This document shows positions 53,768 through 64,000 of a stretch of 64,000 bases of DNA, in pieces. A program made the position numbers and the translations under genes. The notes beneath the pieces are model-generated. The model searched no databases. It saw nothing but the letters and a program-made list of their open reading frames with translations, and was not told where the DNA came from. The number at the start of each line of letters is the position of its first letter. Within the stretch, counting starts at the first letter, position 1. Origin of the DNA: Chloranthus sessilifolius (lineage: Eukaryota; Streptophyta; Magnoliopsida; Chloranthales; Chloranthaceae); NCBI GenBank assembly GCA_021018995.1, contig CM037595.1, positions 77,253,159 to 77,317,158 on the forward strand. Reading direction: 5' to 3'.

Positions 53768-56700
53768 ATGGCCCAGATTACTAATGCAACCAAGTTATTT
53801 CTCACATTACCCAACAACATCCACAAGTTGGATAGTTTTGATGGTTCGAATTTTAAACGGTGGCAACAGAAATTACATTTTATGTTAACCACATTAAAAG
53901 TTATGTATGTTATCACAACTCAGTGTCTGACTATTACCGAATCGTCCACGCTCAGTGAAGGCCGTAAAAAATAGAAATGGGATGACGATGACTACACTTG
54001 CAAAGACTATATTTTGAATGCTCTGTCGAACTCTTTGTTCGACGTCTAACGAACCTACTACATGTCGAAGGAACTCTGGGACGCACTCGAGAAGAAATAC
54101 AAAACTAAAGATGTAGGGTATAATTCTCACATAATCAGTCAGTTTTTAAATTTTAAGATGGTCAATTCTTAGCCAAGTGCATAATTTTCAAGTAATTATA
54201 AATTATATGATTGCTAATAGTTCTCATTTTCGATGAGGATTTTCTGATTGGTGCGGTAATCGCCAAGTTACTTCTATCTTGGAAAGATTACCGAAAAATC
54301 CTTAAGCGTAATAATGAGAAGATCTCTATGGAAAATCTTCTTCTTTATTTACGTATTGAGGAAGAATCCCGAGTTAGGGACAAAACTAAAGATCACATTG
54401 ATATGACATCAAAGACACACTTGGTTGAGTCTAAGGTTTTCAGTGGACCGTCAAAGAAGAAGAAGAGAGGATATTCTCAATCAAAGGAGAATAAGAAATT
54501 TGCCAAGACCATAGTACTAAAGAGCGGTGGATGCTATCACTGTGGGAAGCCCGGACATTTCAAACGAGATTTTCGCCTCTTCAAGAAATTGAAGAATCAA
54601 GCGAATGCAGTAGAAGAAAAAGGCAACTTTGTAGCCGTTCTTTCAGAGGTAAATCTGATTGGTGATATCAATGAATGGTGGATCGATACGGGTGTCACAA
54701 AACATGTTTGTAATAATCATGACATGCTTGTGATATATGATAAAGCTGACGATGATCAAGATCTCTTCATGAGAAACTCATCTATGGCAAAGATAATAGG
54801 GCGTAAAAAAGTGAAATTGAATTTCACATCCGAAAAAGTCGTGACGCTTACTGATGTGCTTCATGTACCCGACATTCACAAGAATCTTGTATCGGGTGGT
54901 TTACTAATCAAGCATGGTTTCAAACTTGTATTAGAATCGGATAAGTTTATCTTATCCAAGAATGACGAATTTGTTGGAAAATGATATGCTATGGGAGGCA
55001 TGTTCAAGCTCAATGTAACTGATTCAATCAATAAAATCTCTCGTTCTTCTTACTCGGTCTCTCTTTCAAATTTATGGCATGATTGATTATGACATATTAA
55101 TTATAGGTCTATGAAATACATGACTAACTTAGATTTAATTTTAAAACATGAATCTTTTATTAGTAGTGCTTGTAGTATATGTGCTAAGACTAAAATTACT
55201 AGAAAATCCTTTCCTAGTGTTATTAGAAATTTATGTTTATTAGATTTAATACATAGTGATATTTATGATTTAAACAATATTCCTACTAGAGGAGGTAAAC
55301 GATATTTTATTACTTTTATAGATGATTTTTTAAAATATGCTCATATATATATATTTATTAAATACTAAAATTGAGGCTTTTAAAAAATTTAAGGTTTATA
55401 AAGCATTAGTAGAAAATCATTAAATAAAAGAATAAAAGCGATTAGATCTGATCGGGGTGGAGAATACATGTCAAATGAACTCTTCGATTTCTGTGAAATT
55501 TATGGAATTCGTCATGAGGTAACGGCTCCTTATACGTCACAACAAAACGGAGTTGCAAAAAAAAAATAGAATATTAGTAGAAATGACTAATGCAATGTTA
55601 GTCAATGCTAATTTCGATAAAAAATTATGGGGTGAAGCTTTGTTAACTGCTACTCATATTTTGAATAGAATTTCACATAAGAAAAATTTAACTACACCAT
55701 ATGAACTTTGGAAGAATCGAAAACCTAGTCTAACCTATTTTAAAGTGTGAGGGTGTAGGGCACTTGCTAGATTAGTAGATCCTAAAAGACCTAAGATAGC
55801 TCTTAGATCTGTTAAGTGTGCTTTGTTAGCTATGCACAAAATAGTAAAGCTTATAGATTTCTAGTTATAGAATCCAATGATAACATTGATAAAAATGCTA
55901 TAATAGAATCTAGAGATGCTATATTCTATGAATCTAAGTTCACTACTCTAACTAATAAATTAAATATTGAAAGTAAAACTTATGAAGATGGAGAATCTTC
56001 TAAATCTAAAAAAGTTATTGAATCTTCAAGTGATGAAGAGGTCATCATTGAACCACGACGAAGTAAATGTCAACAATTTTAAATTAGTCTTTCAAAAGAT
56101 TATTATATCTATTTGATTGAAGGAAATAAGACCAAAAGTACTAAAAAATATTTGTGTCTAAATATAGACGATGATCCTATCACTTTTAACGATGCCATGA
56201 AATCTAGAGATAGTATTTTTTGGAGAGAAGCTATCAATGATGAAATAGATTCAATAATGGAAAACAAAATATAAAAATTAGTAGACTTACCAGAAGGATC
56301 TAAACTCATAGGATGTAGATGGATATTTAAAAGAAAACTTAGAACAGATGGAACTATAGAAAAATTTAAGACAAGATTGGTTGTCAAAGGATATAGACAA
56401 AAGGAAGGTGTTGATTATTTTGATACTTATGCACTCGTTACTAGAATTTTGACTATAAGACTTCTAATTGCCTTAGCTTCTATACATAAGTTATAGATCC
56501 ATCAAATAGATATTAAAATTGCTTTTTTAAATGGTGATTTCAAAGAAGAGGTATATATGGAACAACCAGAAGGATTTGTTCTATCTGGACAAGAAAAGAA
56601 AGTCTGTAAACTTATTAAATCTCTAAATTGGTTAAAACAAGCACCAAAATAATGGCATGAAAAGTTTGTTAATACTATTACCAATTTTGGATTCAAAACT

Positions 56701-57720
56701 AATGAACCCAACAAATATATGTATTATAATTTTTCTCATAATAATAATATTATTATATGTCTTTATGTAGATGATTTATTTATTTTTGGAATTAATTTAG
56801 AAGTTATTTTAGAAACTAAAAACTTCTTAAGTTCATCTTTTAACATGAAAGACATGGGTCAGGCAGATGTAATTTTGGGAATCAAAATTATAAGAAATGA
56901 GAATACGTTAACTTTAATTCAATCTCATTATGTTGAAAAGATTTGGAAAAGATTTAATTATTTTGATTTGAAATCTACCAATATATCTTTAGATATTAAT
57001 CTTAAATTGACTAAAAATGATAGACGATGTGTGCAACAGTTAAAATATGCAAGGGTTATTGGTAGCCTTATGTATGTAATGCATTGTACACGGTCGGACA
57101 TCGCATTTGCAGTAAGTAAGTTAAGTAGATTTACAAGTAACCCTAGTTCTGTTCATTGGAATGCTATTTCGTATATTTTTAGATATTTAAAAGGTACTAT
57201 TAATTATGATTTGTAATTTTTTGAATATCCTCAAGTTTTAGAAGGATATAACGATGCAAGTTAGATATCTGATTTGAAAGAATCAAAGTCTATAAGTGGA
57301 TGGATATTCACTTTTGGAGGTGCTACGATCTCATGGGGATCAAATAAGCAGACTTTCGGAAGAATCAAAGTCTATAAGTGGATGGATATTCACTTTTGGA
57401 GGTGCTACGATCACACATTCTATTATGTAATTGAAATTCATTGCCTTAGCGACAAGTGGAAAAGAAACAGAATGGTTAAGAAATTTACTAATAGAAATTC
57501 TAATTATGATTAAATCATTGCCACCTATCTCTATACATTGTGATAGTGAAGCAATACTATCAAAGACTTATAGTCAAATGTATAGTGAAAAAAATAGACA
57601 CATTGGTCTAAGACATAATTATGTAAAACAATTACTTAGAGATGGCATATATAATCTCAGTAATTGGGGTCAGGTCTGCAGAAAATCTGACGAATCCGTT
57701 TACTAAAAGCCTTGGCAGAG
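53768..57720 (+). pseudogene. copia gag-pol polyprotein, broken
   Basis: Gag starts at ATG 53768 (FDGSNFKRWQQKLHFML) and stops at 53974. The zinc knuckle at about 54530-54575 reads CYHCGKPGHFKRDF, with the last cysteine replaced by F. Protease DTGVTKHVC near 54684-54711. GAG-preintegrase CSICAKTKITRKSF near 55170-55215. Integrase core DLIHSDIYD...FIDDF near 55240-55330 and RSDRGGEYMS near 55445-55475. RT from about 56160: WIFKRKLRTDG, then VYMEQPEGFV, and active site YVDDLFIFG intact near 56764-56790. RNase H follows to about 57720 with SGWIFTFGGATISWGSNK. An 82-bp tandem duplication (57279-57330 and 57361-57412) lies in the RNase H part. Several stops and frameshifts show it is dead. Confidence 0.88.
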
Positions 57721-58323
57721 ATGAGATTCATAAAACTTAAATCGGGATGAGTTTAAAGCCAGTACACTTAAACAACCACTTATGATAGAAACCCCACCTA
57801 ATATTTGTTTAATCAATGTTTAGGTTCAAAGGAAAAAATAAGTCATAAATCCGTGGCGGCTAAAGGACACTATATTGATGAGAAATAAATCTCATATACA
57901 TCCTAGGAAGGGTAGTGTTTCACTTGTAATGGATAAGGGGAGGTTGAGCATTGCTCATAATAGTCCTATAACATAATGTGTGGAGATGTTAAAGTTACAA
58001 GGACATCTCTTATAGGTCTACCTATATAAGTGTGAGGGTGGAGCTGCTTTCAATGAGATATGGCTTTATCTCATAAACACTTACGAAAATCAGGGTATTA
58101 GCATAGGGCCTAAATGTGTTAATCTTCTTTATTGAACACAAAATATATGAAATACGTGTGTGACATAATTCTGATTTATCGTATAAGTCTGTAAGACATT
58201 TTCATTTATGCATATATTTCTAGCTTTATTCTGTTTTTCAATCTTTAAAAATAGTGGGGGATTATTTGATATTTTAAAAAGTCTCGTAACTTTTTATTTA
58301 AAATCTTTAAAATAGTAGAGGAT

Positions 58324-59550
58324 TGTTGGATATTTTAATTATTTTAAAAGTTTTTGTCTTTTGGACTATTGTGAATAGTCCTATACCGGGTAAAACTATT
58401 TTGGGGGTTTGGATTATAATATGTAGTCTTGGCTCAAGGCTTGTAGCCTTCACTCAGGAGACACCGAATTTTATAGCTTCTACCGCCATGCAACCCATTA
58501 GCCACACACACACGCGTGCCGAGCCGAGTCGGGCCGGGTCGGGTCGGGACAAGTAGGAGCACATGTACGTGGCGTGGCGATACGGTGCAGTGCGGTGTGG
58601 GGGTAATACCTAAATTCAGAGTTCCTTAGCGCTATCTAGTGTTTTAGTTGCGTGATCAGATTCACCAAATCTGATCACACGAATACGCTGCCAGTTCGTT
58701 GTATCCTGAAACTGATTTGCCGGTAATCTATTGATGACCACTAGATCATAGTGGTAGGGGCAAATCTGTTGGATATTTACCAAATAAATATTTATTACTT
58801 TAATAATATTTATCTATTATTAATTTAATAATATTTATTTATTTTTAAATGGTTCCTTAAAGTGATTGGTTCCATATTAAAATGATGTTTTTAACCTTCA
58901 AGTCAAAATTACTTGAATTTTGAATTAATATTAGAGGGAAACTTTTCCCACCATAAGTTTAAAAGTGTTGTAAATGTTTTGTCCCACCTCACTATTTTAC
59001 AAGAAATATTCATGGCTTATATATGGAAACTTACCTTCCATATTGTTTGGCTTGATAAGAAGAACACAGCTCATAGCGGCGGTTTGTCGCGACACGCCAA
59101 GACGCGGCAGCCGCTGCAGCGATGCGATGTGTTAATGACGCAATTGGCGCTTTTAAGGCGCACTTTGCACTTTGCATGACCGCATCGTCGACCAGAGCAT
59201 TCTGCGTCTTCGTTTCGTTGGGTCGCACACTACAGTGCAACGTAGTGTGTGACAGATCGGTTCTTCACCGAGGCTTCATTGTATCTTGGAGGCGAATTTG
59301 CCGATATCCCGTTGCATATAGGGGGCAAATATTGTCTTAAAGACAGCGATTTAATCGCGCCTTGAAGCAATTTTCCGGTCTATTTTCTGTCAATCTTTGT
59401 GCAATATACTAACAAAATCTCGGTTTAAAGAAAGTGATATTCAACGTGTCTCGAACCGAATTTGCATATTTTTCATTCCATTCTTTCTCTTCTTCCGCAA
59501 GGAGATTGCATATAACAACATCGATCCAAAATATAATCCATTTTCTAACA
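58324..59550 (+). repeat. 3' LTR of the copia element, rearranged
   Basis: Begins TGTTGGATATTTTAATT and ends TTTTCTAACA. Compared with the 5' LTR it lacks about 270 bp (from the GC-rich region near 58605 to CAGAGTTC), contains the solo LTR 58767-59414, and has a filler of about 40 bp near 59499-59537. Confidence 0.88.
58767..59414 (+). mobile_element. Solo LTR nested in the copia 3' LTR, TSD AAATC
   Basis: Starts TGTTGGATATTTACC, ends ATATACTAACA. Perfect TSD AAATC at 58762-58766 and 59415-59419. Its ends resemble those of the host copia family, so it is a relative. Confidence 0.9.
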
Positions 59551-59554
59551 CATT

Positions 59555-59687
59555 TTGCAAGGAGATTGCATATAACACCATCGATCCAAAAAAGTGCCTA
59601 AGTCTCATAGAAACTTCCCTTCATATTAAGTTCCCAGCAGGTTTGACTTGGTTTCTCCCATACAGCATTCACCACCCTCATTGGTGA
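59555..59687 (+). other. Unassigned coding-like stretch downstream of the copia element
   Basis: An open frame reads KEIAYNTIDPKKCLSLIETS, then HIKFPAGLTWFLPYSIHHPH, ending at TGA 59685-59687. Part of it (GCAAGGAGATTGCATATAAC) is also copied inside the neighbouring 3' LTR. I do not recognise the family, and it may be chance. Confidence 0.25.
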
Positions 59688-59829
59688 CTTCAGTAGTGGA
59701 GGATTAATTTTGAAAATAATGCAAAGCAATGTGAACTTCATGCCACTTCCGACTGTTTACCGTATTGTGCCTTCAGTAATGTAGGTACATTATATTTTGC
59801 CACACGCTTATGTAAACATTGCTGAATTT

Positions 59830-60300
59830 AAATTTTAACTGGTGGGTTATCATAAGGAAGAGCTATTTTTTTTTTCATACCAAAGAAATCAATACCTTAA
59901 CAAAACCAGTACTTTGGACTAGCTATGTTTGGGGTATGATTAATTTCAAGAAATTGAATAATTTTACCATCTTTTCTTATGGTTTAATTTTAGTGATGGG
60001 ATTCGTGTTATTTTATTTGCTATTAGAAGAATTAGAAATTTTGAATTAAATGATTGTTAATATTAAATTAACTGTATAATATTAAGTGTATGGTGGAGAT
60101 TGAGAAGTTTCAGTTTAACTATAAAGGGATCTGGTGGGTCATTGTAATATACAGTCTGATTAAACTTCCATTTCTGGAAAAAGAGAAATGTGTTTTTTTT
60201 AGCGGTGAGTTGTTTATTCTCTCTTGTAGTTTTGTATTATTTTTCAACTGTTAGTTGGAAGGTGTGGTGTGTATCAATTGGTATCAAAGCAAGCTTGCTT
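59830..60300 (+). mobile_element. Old LTR followed by PBS, copy 1
   Basis: An AT-rich LTR-like stretch ends at GTGTGTATCAA, followed by TTGGTATCAAAGC at about 60279, a primer binding site. It matches the second relic at 61430-61810. Confidence 0.6.
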
Positions 60301-61176
60301 GCTTGAGGAGAAAAGCTTCGAGTTGCAATTTGAGATGTTGTCGAAGAGAGCTCTGAAAGTTGCATGTGACAGTGATCGATTTGAGCATACAATTGAAGAG
60401 ATTCAGACAAAAGTTAGATCAACTCACGCATGTAATGATGTGTAGAGAGAAACAGGGAACGAAGATGACGATAGAGATGAGATTCACAACGATAATCTTG
60501 TTCACTGAATTGAGGTTATAAACAAAATTATCTTTCTAAGTGGAAGATTTTTGCATGATGAGGAGACGTGCTAATGCGATCTCATGCCACATGGCACGTG
60601 ATCTCAAAATAATATCCTTCTTGGGGATCATGTGACATGCATGTGATTTATTAAAAAAAATTTAAAATTTTTTCTGTCGTCAAAGTTTAGGTATTACCCC
60701 CACACATTCCGGTACATTGAATTTTTTTCTCCTTAGGCCACATTTTCGATAGTAGATATACATTAGATCATGCCCAAATTTTTTGGGTGGCTCCTGAAAT
60801 CGTCCTCTGTCAGGTTGCCATGGTACTTGATACCTTGTATGAGTGCCACGTGGACCCCACCTGATCCAAATGTATGAATCCACCTTGCCTTCCAACCCAT
60901 ATACCCGTGGCTCATTTTTGAATTAGAGGGTGAGTTTTTTCCAAGTCAGGGAGGATGATGAATTTTAGAATTTATGCTTCATACCTAACCAGAGCTCGCT
61001 TGCAAAATCCTGACCAATCTGATAGAGCCGCAAATAAAAGATTAATTTGGTCAGCCCACGGTCAACTCATGCTGAACATTGTTCAAATAAGGTTACTTGT
61101 GGTCAACATTCAACAATTGCTTGCACGTTCAACCTTTTGTGCTAATAAACTATTTACAGGTACATAAATGCATAGT
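60301..61176. other. Non-coding stretch between the two LTR-PBS relics
   Basis: It begins with the purine-rich leader that follows a PBS, then AT-rich DNA without a convincing gene. Confidence 0.5.
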
Positions 61177-61390
61177 TAAATATCTCAATTTTCCGATACG
61201 AATTACCCGCCATCAATACTGAGACGATACGTATTAGGTATTGCTGGCACATTCAATTATTGGTAATACAATGGATATATTCCTATGGATTGGGCATGTG
61301 TCAACGAAATATACACAATTTATCATGTATCATGGGGCTTTAGTACTGATACGTATCGGTATCGTATGAGATTTTGTATCATTTAATCCA
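61177..61390. mobile_element. GATACGTATCGG foldback element, copy 3
   Basis: AGTTAAATATCTCAATTTTCCGATACG at the left pairs loosely with GATACGTATCGGTATCG...ATTTAATCC at the right. The same words as copies at 1034 and 24170. Confidence 0.5.
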
Positions 61391-61429
61391 CATAGTTCTT
61401 AGCCATGACAATTTTTTAGGAAAATTTTT

Positions 61430-61810
61430 AGTGTAATCTTCTAGAGGGCATAACATTATAACTTGATGTTCATCCCTTTATTGTTTTTTAGATTTAATTT
61501 CATTGATGAGGTTAAATATATTTTATTTACTATTACAATAATAAAGGTTTATTATTAAATGGACGGTTAAGTTTAGCTTGAAAAAAACTATTGAGATAAA
61601 ATTTAAGTTTCATCATAAATGGACCATTTTATGTTATTGACATATAGATTTTATGTGACATTTGATTGAACTTCTAACTTTGGAGCAAGAGAGACATTGC
61701 TTTTATGCTACGTTGTTTCATTCTCTCTCATAGTTTTATTTTCTTTGTACAGTTATTTGCAAGTTGTAATTTGCATCAATTGGTATCAGACCAAGTTTGT
61801 CAAAGGAAAA
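61430..61810 (+). mobile_element. Old LTR followed by PBS, copy 2
   Basis: Resembles 59990-60290 base by base with many changes (CATTCTCTCTCATAGTTTTATTTT near 61720-61745) and ends before TTGGTATCAGACC at about 61780. The two copies may be the two LTRs of one decayed element. Confidence 0.6.
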
Positions 61811-61945
61811 ATGTTTGCAATTCAAGATGTTTGCGAGGGGAATTTGGGCCATCAAATATGACAAACGGATTGGTTATTAACATAAGGTAGAACCTAAAAA
61901 AGACTGTAGAAATAATCATACAAAAGCGAAATTGGGAAATTAAAC

Positions 61946-62150
61946 CTCAAGGGGTTTGACCTGATGACTAGGTGCCTGCCACTTGAAGTGGGAGACCGTA
62001 GTTCAAATCTCTCTTGAGACCATCCTAGGAATTTATATCCCGTGCTTACCCATCACATGTTAACTTTGGGTGTAGGTGTACACGTGCCCTTGGAATTAGT
62101 GACGAATTTGCCTACTGGGCTAGTGCCTCTTTAGTAATGAAGTGCTTTTT
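61946..62150 (+). mobile_element. tRNA-derived SINE
   Basis: A-box-like GATGACTAGGTG, B-box-like GTAGTTCAAATCTC, then the body AGGAATTTATATCCCGTGC shared with the SINEs at 20701 and 63612, ending in a T/A-rich tail. Confidence 0.75.
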
Positions 62151-63452
62151 TAATTAATTCAATGCAAAGATTTCATATCCCACCGTACGAGAAATATCAA
62201 CTAACATCCATGATCCACTCAATAGATAGGTCATGGATGAGTGCTTTAAAAGTCACTTTCTCTAAGAGCCCTACTATCAGCCCATTCAGGTATACAGATA
62301 TAGGGTGCTGCACTTTGTAGCCATGTAGGTGTAAGAGGTCATCCTTTCCTGATGAAATATGAAATCCGTGCCATATATCGTGATCAAAAGGGCCTTTTTT
62401 ATTGTTTCAGTAGACTGGTGGGCGCTTATCACGGCTCCTCCGATCGGTCTAAGGCTTGTCCCACGTATCCACACTTTCTTTTTTTCTTACACCAACCGTT
62501 GCTTATATAAGCAACTCATGTCACCGATGAATTTTTTTTATTAAGGCACATTAATCACCCTTTTCATCGCATTATTTATAACGGTTATGGATTGATTTCA
62601 ATATCAATTAACAAATCATCAAAACCGTTGGATGGGGCCTTTATGGTACACACGAACATTTCCAACGTGGTTTAAAATTTTGACTTCCAAATTGAAGAAA
62701 TAAATCATTCACATTTGAGTTCCGGTAAAGTCCACTTTCTACTGCATTCCATAACAAACAAGCATGTATAGGGAAACTAACCCGTTCACTCTCGTGTATG
62801 TGAATGTGTCATTGATTATGTATTTGTGAGATATTTTTTTAACCAAGTGGCGTCATATATTCAATAAATCCAATGTCTTGATCTGATTAAGCAGGACGAA
62901 TGCATGGAAAAACCATATATCTCATGCGATTAAGAGACTAAAAGTGCCACAAAATGAACAATTTCCATGTAATTATCTAGCCGTCCATTTTTTGCACTTC
63001 TAAGCTCTTAATCACATGATATGGATGGATTTCCAGTGCAATCTTTAGAATTGATGAAATCAAGACCCTTGGCTTTATGCACCATGTGGAACCACTTGAT
63101 GGAAAAAGAGCTCCTTCTGTACGGAATCATTGACCCGTTGACATTTAGAGAGTGTACGGCCGTTACCATATAATAATTCTTTGGATTGTTTGCACCTGTT
63201 GTTTTTTTTTTTTTTGTTCAATAATGCTTGCAAGGTTATTTATGCAGCAAAATGTCTGTTAATCAGAGTTTGTATTAGATACATGGGCTCTGTACGATTG
63301 GCAGTACATACCAATCTCATTTTGCGCTGTGATCAAATCTTGTGACACGTGCAGATTTCTTACATCCTCAAAATGCGTGCAGGTACTGTTGACCATGTCC
63401 ACAGACTGCGATTGGGCTTGTACTTGCCTGCGGTTACATGGAGGGTTGTCAA
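62151..63452. other. Intergenic stretch, nothing recognised
   Basis: AT-rich DNA with a T-run near 63205-63217. No frame shows a convincing protein on either strand. Confidence 0.6.
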
Positions 63453-63601
63453 TGGGTTGGGCTGGGTCGGCCAAATTTTTGATTGCCCAACGAGTGTGAC
63501 TGATGGTACACCCGACCCGTCGTCATCCGATTGGCCAAGGATTTATGCCCGACCCGACCCCCAACCCAGAAACTCGACCTGACCCGACCCGTTCAAAACC
63601 C
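63453..63601. mobile_element. GGGTCGGGT/ACCCGACCC foldback element
   Basis: TGGGTTGGGCTGGGTCGG at the left pairs with GACCCGACCCGTTCAAAACC at the right. Such ends are typical of short plant hAT-like MITEs. The same words occur at 4105-4160. Confidence 0.5.
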
Positions 63602-63611
63602 CTTTCATATC

Positions 63612-63763
63612 TATTTTTTTTGTTTTCTTAATAACCGGAGTGTCCAAACCTATTAGAGCACCTGACAAATCCCATGGGCACATGTGCGCCCAAAGTTAAC
63701 ACATGGCGGGCCAGTATGGAATAAAATCCCTAGGTTGGCCTAAGGGGAAGATTCAAACTCAAG
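63612..63763 (-). mobile_element. SINE cut off by an LTR
   Basis: Minus-strand SINE body (AGGGATTTTATTCC) with a T-rich left edge (the tail). It breaks inside the B-box-like GAGTTTGAATCTTCC where the LTR at 63764 begins. Confidence 0.7.
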
Positions 63764-64000
63764 TGTAACACCCTACAAATTCCAAACCCAAATACGCCGG
63801 GTATGTTATGCCGAGTGTGTGCTCGTGCTCGTGCTCGAGACTGAGAGCAATATGCGTCTTATAATTAAAACAGAACATGTCATTAATTCGAAATGGGTAC
63901 CTTTGTAATAAGGCTTAAATATTAAATTGTGTAATCATTACACAAGTTCCTTGAGAGCACTTTTGGTAAAGAACTTGACTAGCAAACACAAGTTCATAAG
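63764..64000 (+). mobile_element. Start of an LTR (TGTAACACCC), runs off the window
   Basis: TGTAACACCCTACAAATTCC is a frequent start of long plant Ty3-type LTRs. The abrupt junction with the SINE supports an insertion boundary. The other end is outside the window. Confidence 0.6.

Larger units (their letters stand above)
52976..59550 (+). mobile_element. Ty1/copia element with TSD CATTT
   Basis: 5' LTR 52976-53747 (TGTTGGATATTTT...TTTTCTAACA), 3' LTR 58324-59550. Perfect TSD CATTT at 52971-52975 and 59551-59555. The internal region encodes gag, protease, integrase, RT and RNase H in order on the plus strand, all broken. AGTAGAGGA before 58324 is the polypurine tract. The 3' LTR differs by a 270-bp deletion, a nested solo LTR and a small filler insertion. 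Confidence 0.93.

Noticed and set aside
61946-62030. tRNA gene
   Set aside because: A- and B-box-like words are present, but no cloverleaf with proper acceptor and anticodon arms can be formed. The conserved downstream body is that of a SINE.

Overview
The window is nuclear DNA of a flowering plant. The evidence is one conserved plant gene split into ten visible exons with GT/AG introns, surrounded by and filled with plant-type transposons: Ty1/copia and Ty3/gypsy LTR elements, TRIMs, LINE ends, tRNA-derived SINEs, foldback elements and a Mutator-like element. The very large transposon-filled introns suggest a big genome, perhaps a woody magnoliid or other early-diverging lineage, but the sequence alone does not fix the species.

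Region 1 (1-5512): repeats and unassigned DNA, most likely inside the first visible intron of the host gene. It holds a 452-bp tandem duplication split by an 848-bp insertion.

Region 2 (5513-28675, + strand): the one convincing host gene, the orthologue of Arabidopsis GC1/SulA (SDR39U1-like atypical short-chain dehydrogenase of the chloroplast, involved in plastid division). Ten exons join in consistent phase to give 284 C-terminal residues and a stop codon. The exon with the transit peptide and the first glycine-rich loop lies upstream of the window. The introns carry solo LTRs with perfect 5-bp target-site duplications (11063-12101, 19734-20259, 21741-22668), a probable 3.3-kb solo LTR (13428-16707), two foldback elements, a decayed copia element, LINE and SINE fragments, and a degenerate satellite that was hit by a MITE, a tandem TRIM array and a LINE.

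Region 3 (28676-35000): a decayed minus-strand copia element 0.4 kb downstream of the gene, with a solo LTR inside it, then a two-LTR TRIM.

Region 4 (35000-47103): a complete but mutated 12.1-kb Mutator-like element in a TA microsatellite. It carries a FAR1/FHY3-type transposase (minus strand) and, convergent to it, a DUF1985-Ulp1 (C48) protease-like gene (plus strand) whose catalytic cysteine is replaced. Its non-coding parts, including the introns of the Ulp1 gene, are packed with variants of a 16-bp inverted repeat, GAAGCG-N4-CGCTTC. This is the most unusual structure in the window.

Region 5 (47104-64000): a TE mosaic. It holds copia LTR pieces, a 4.8-kb Ty3/gypsy chromovirus with two LTRs and perfect TSD ATAGT (internally deleted), a 6.6-kb Ty1/copia element with perfect TSD CATTT whose 3' LTR contains a further solo LTR (TSD AAATC), two old LTR-PBS relics, two SINEs and the start of another LTR at the window edge.

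A theme that crosses elements: the Ty3 LTR family, and one unrelated long LTR, carry clusters of short self-complementary words (TCGATCGATCGA, or ACGGACGTCCGT in one copy). In the Ty3 family these lie upstream of the putative TATA box.
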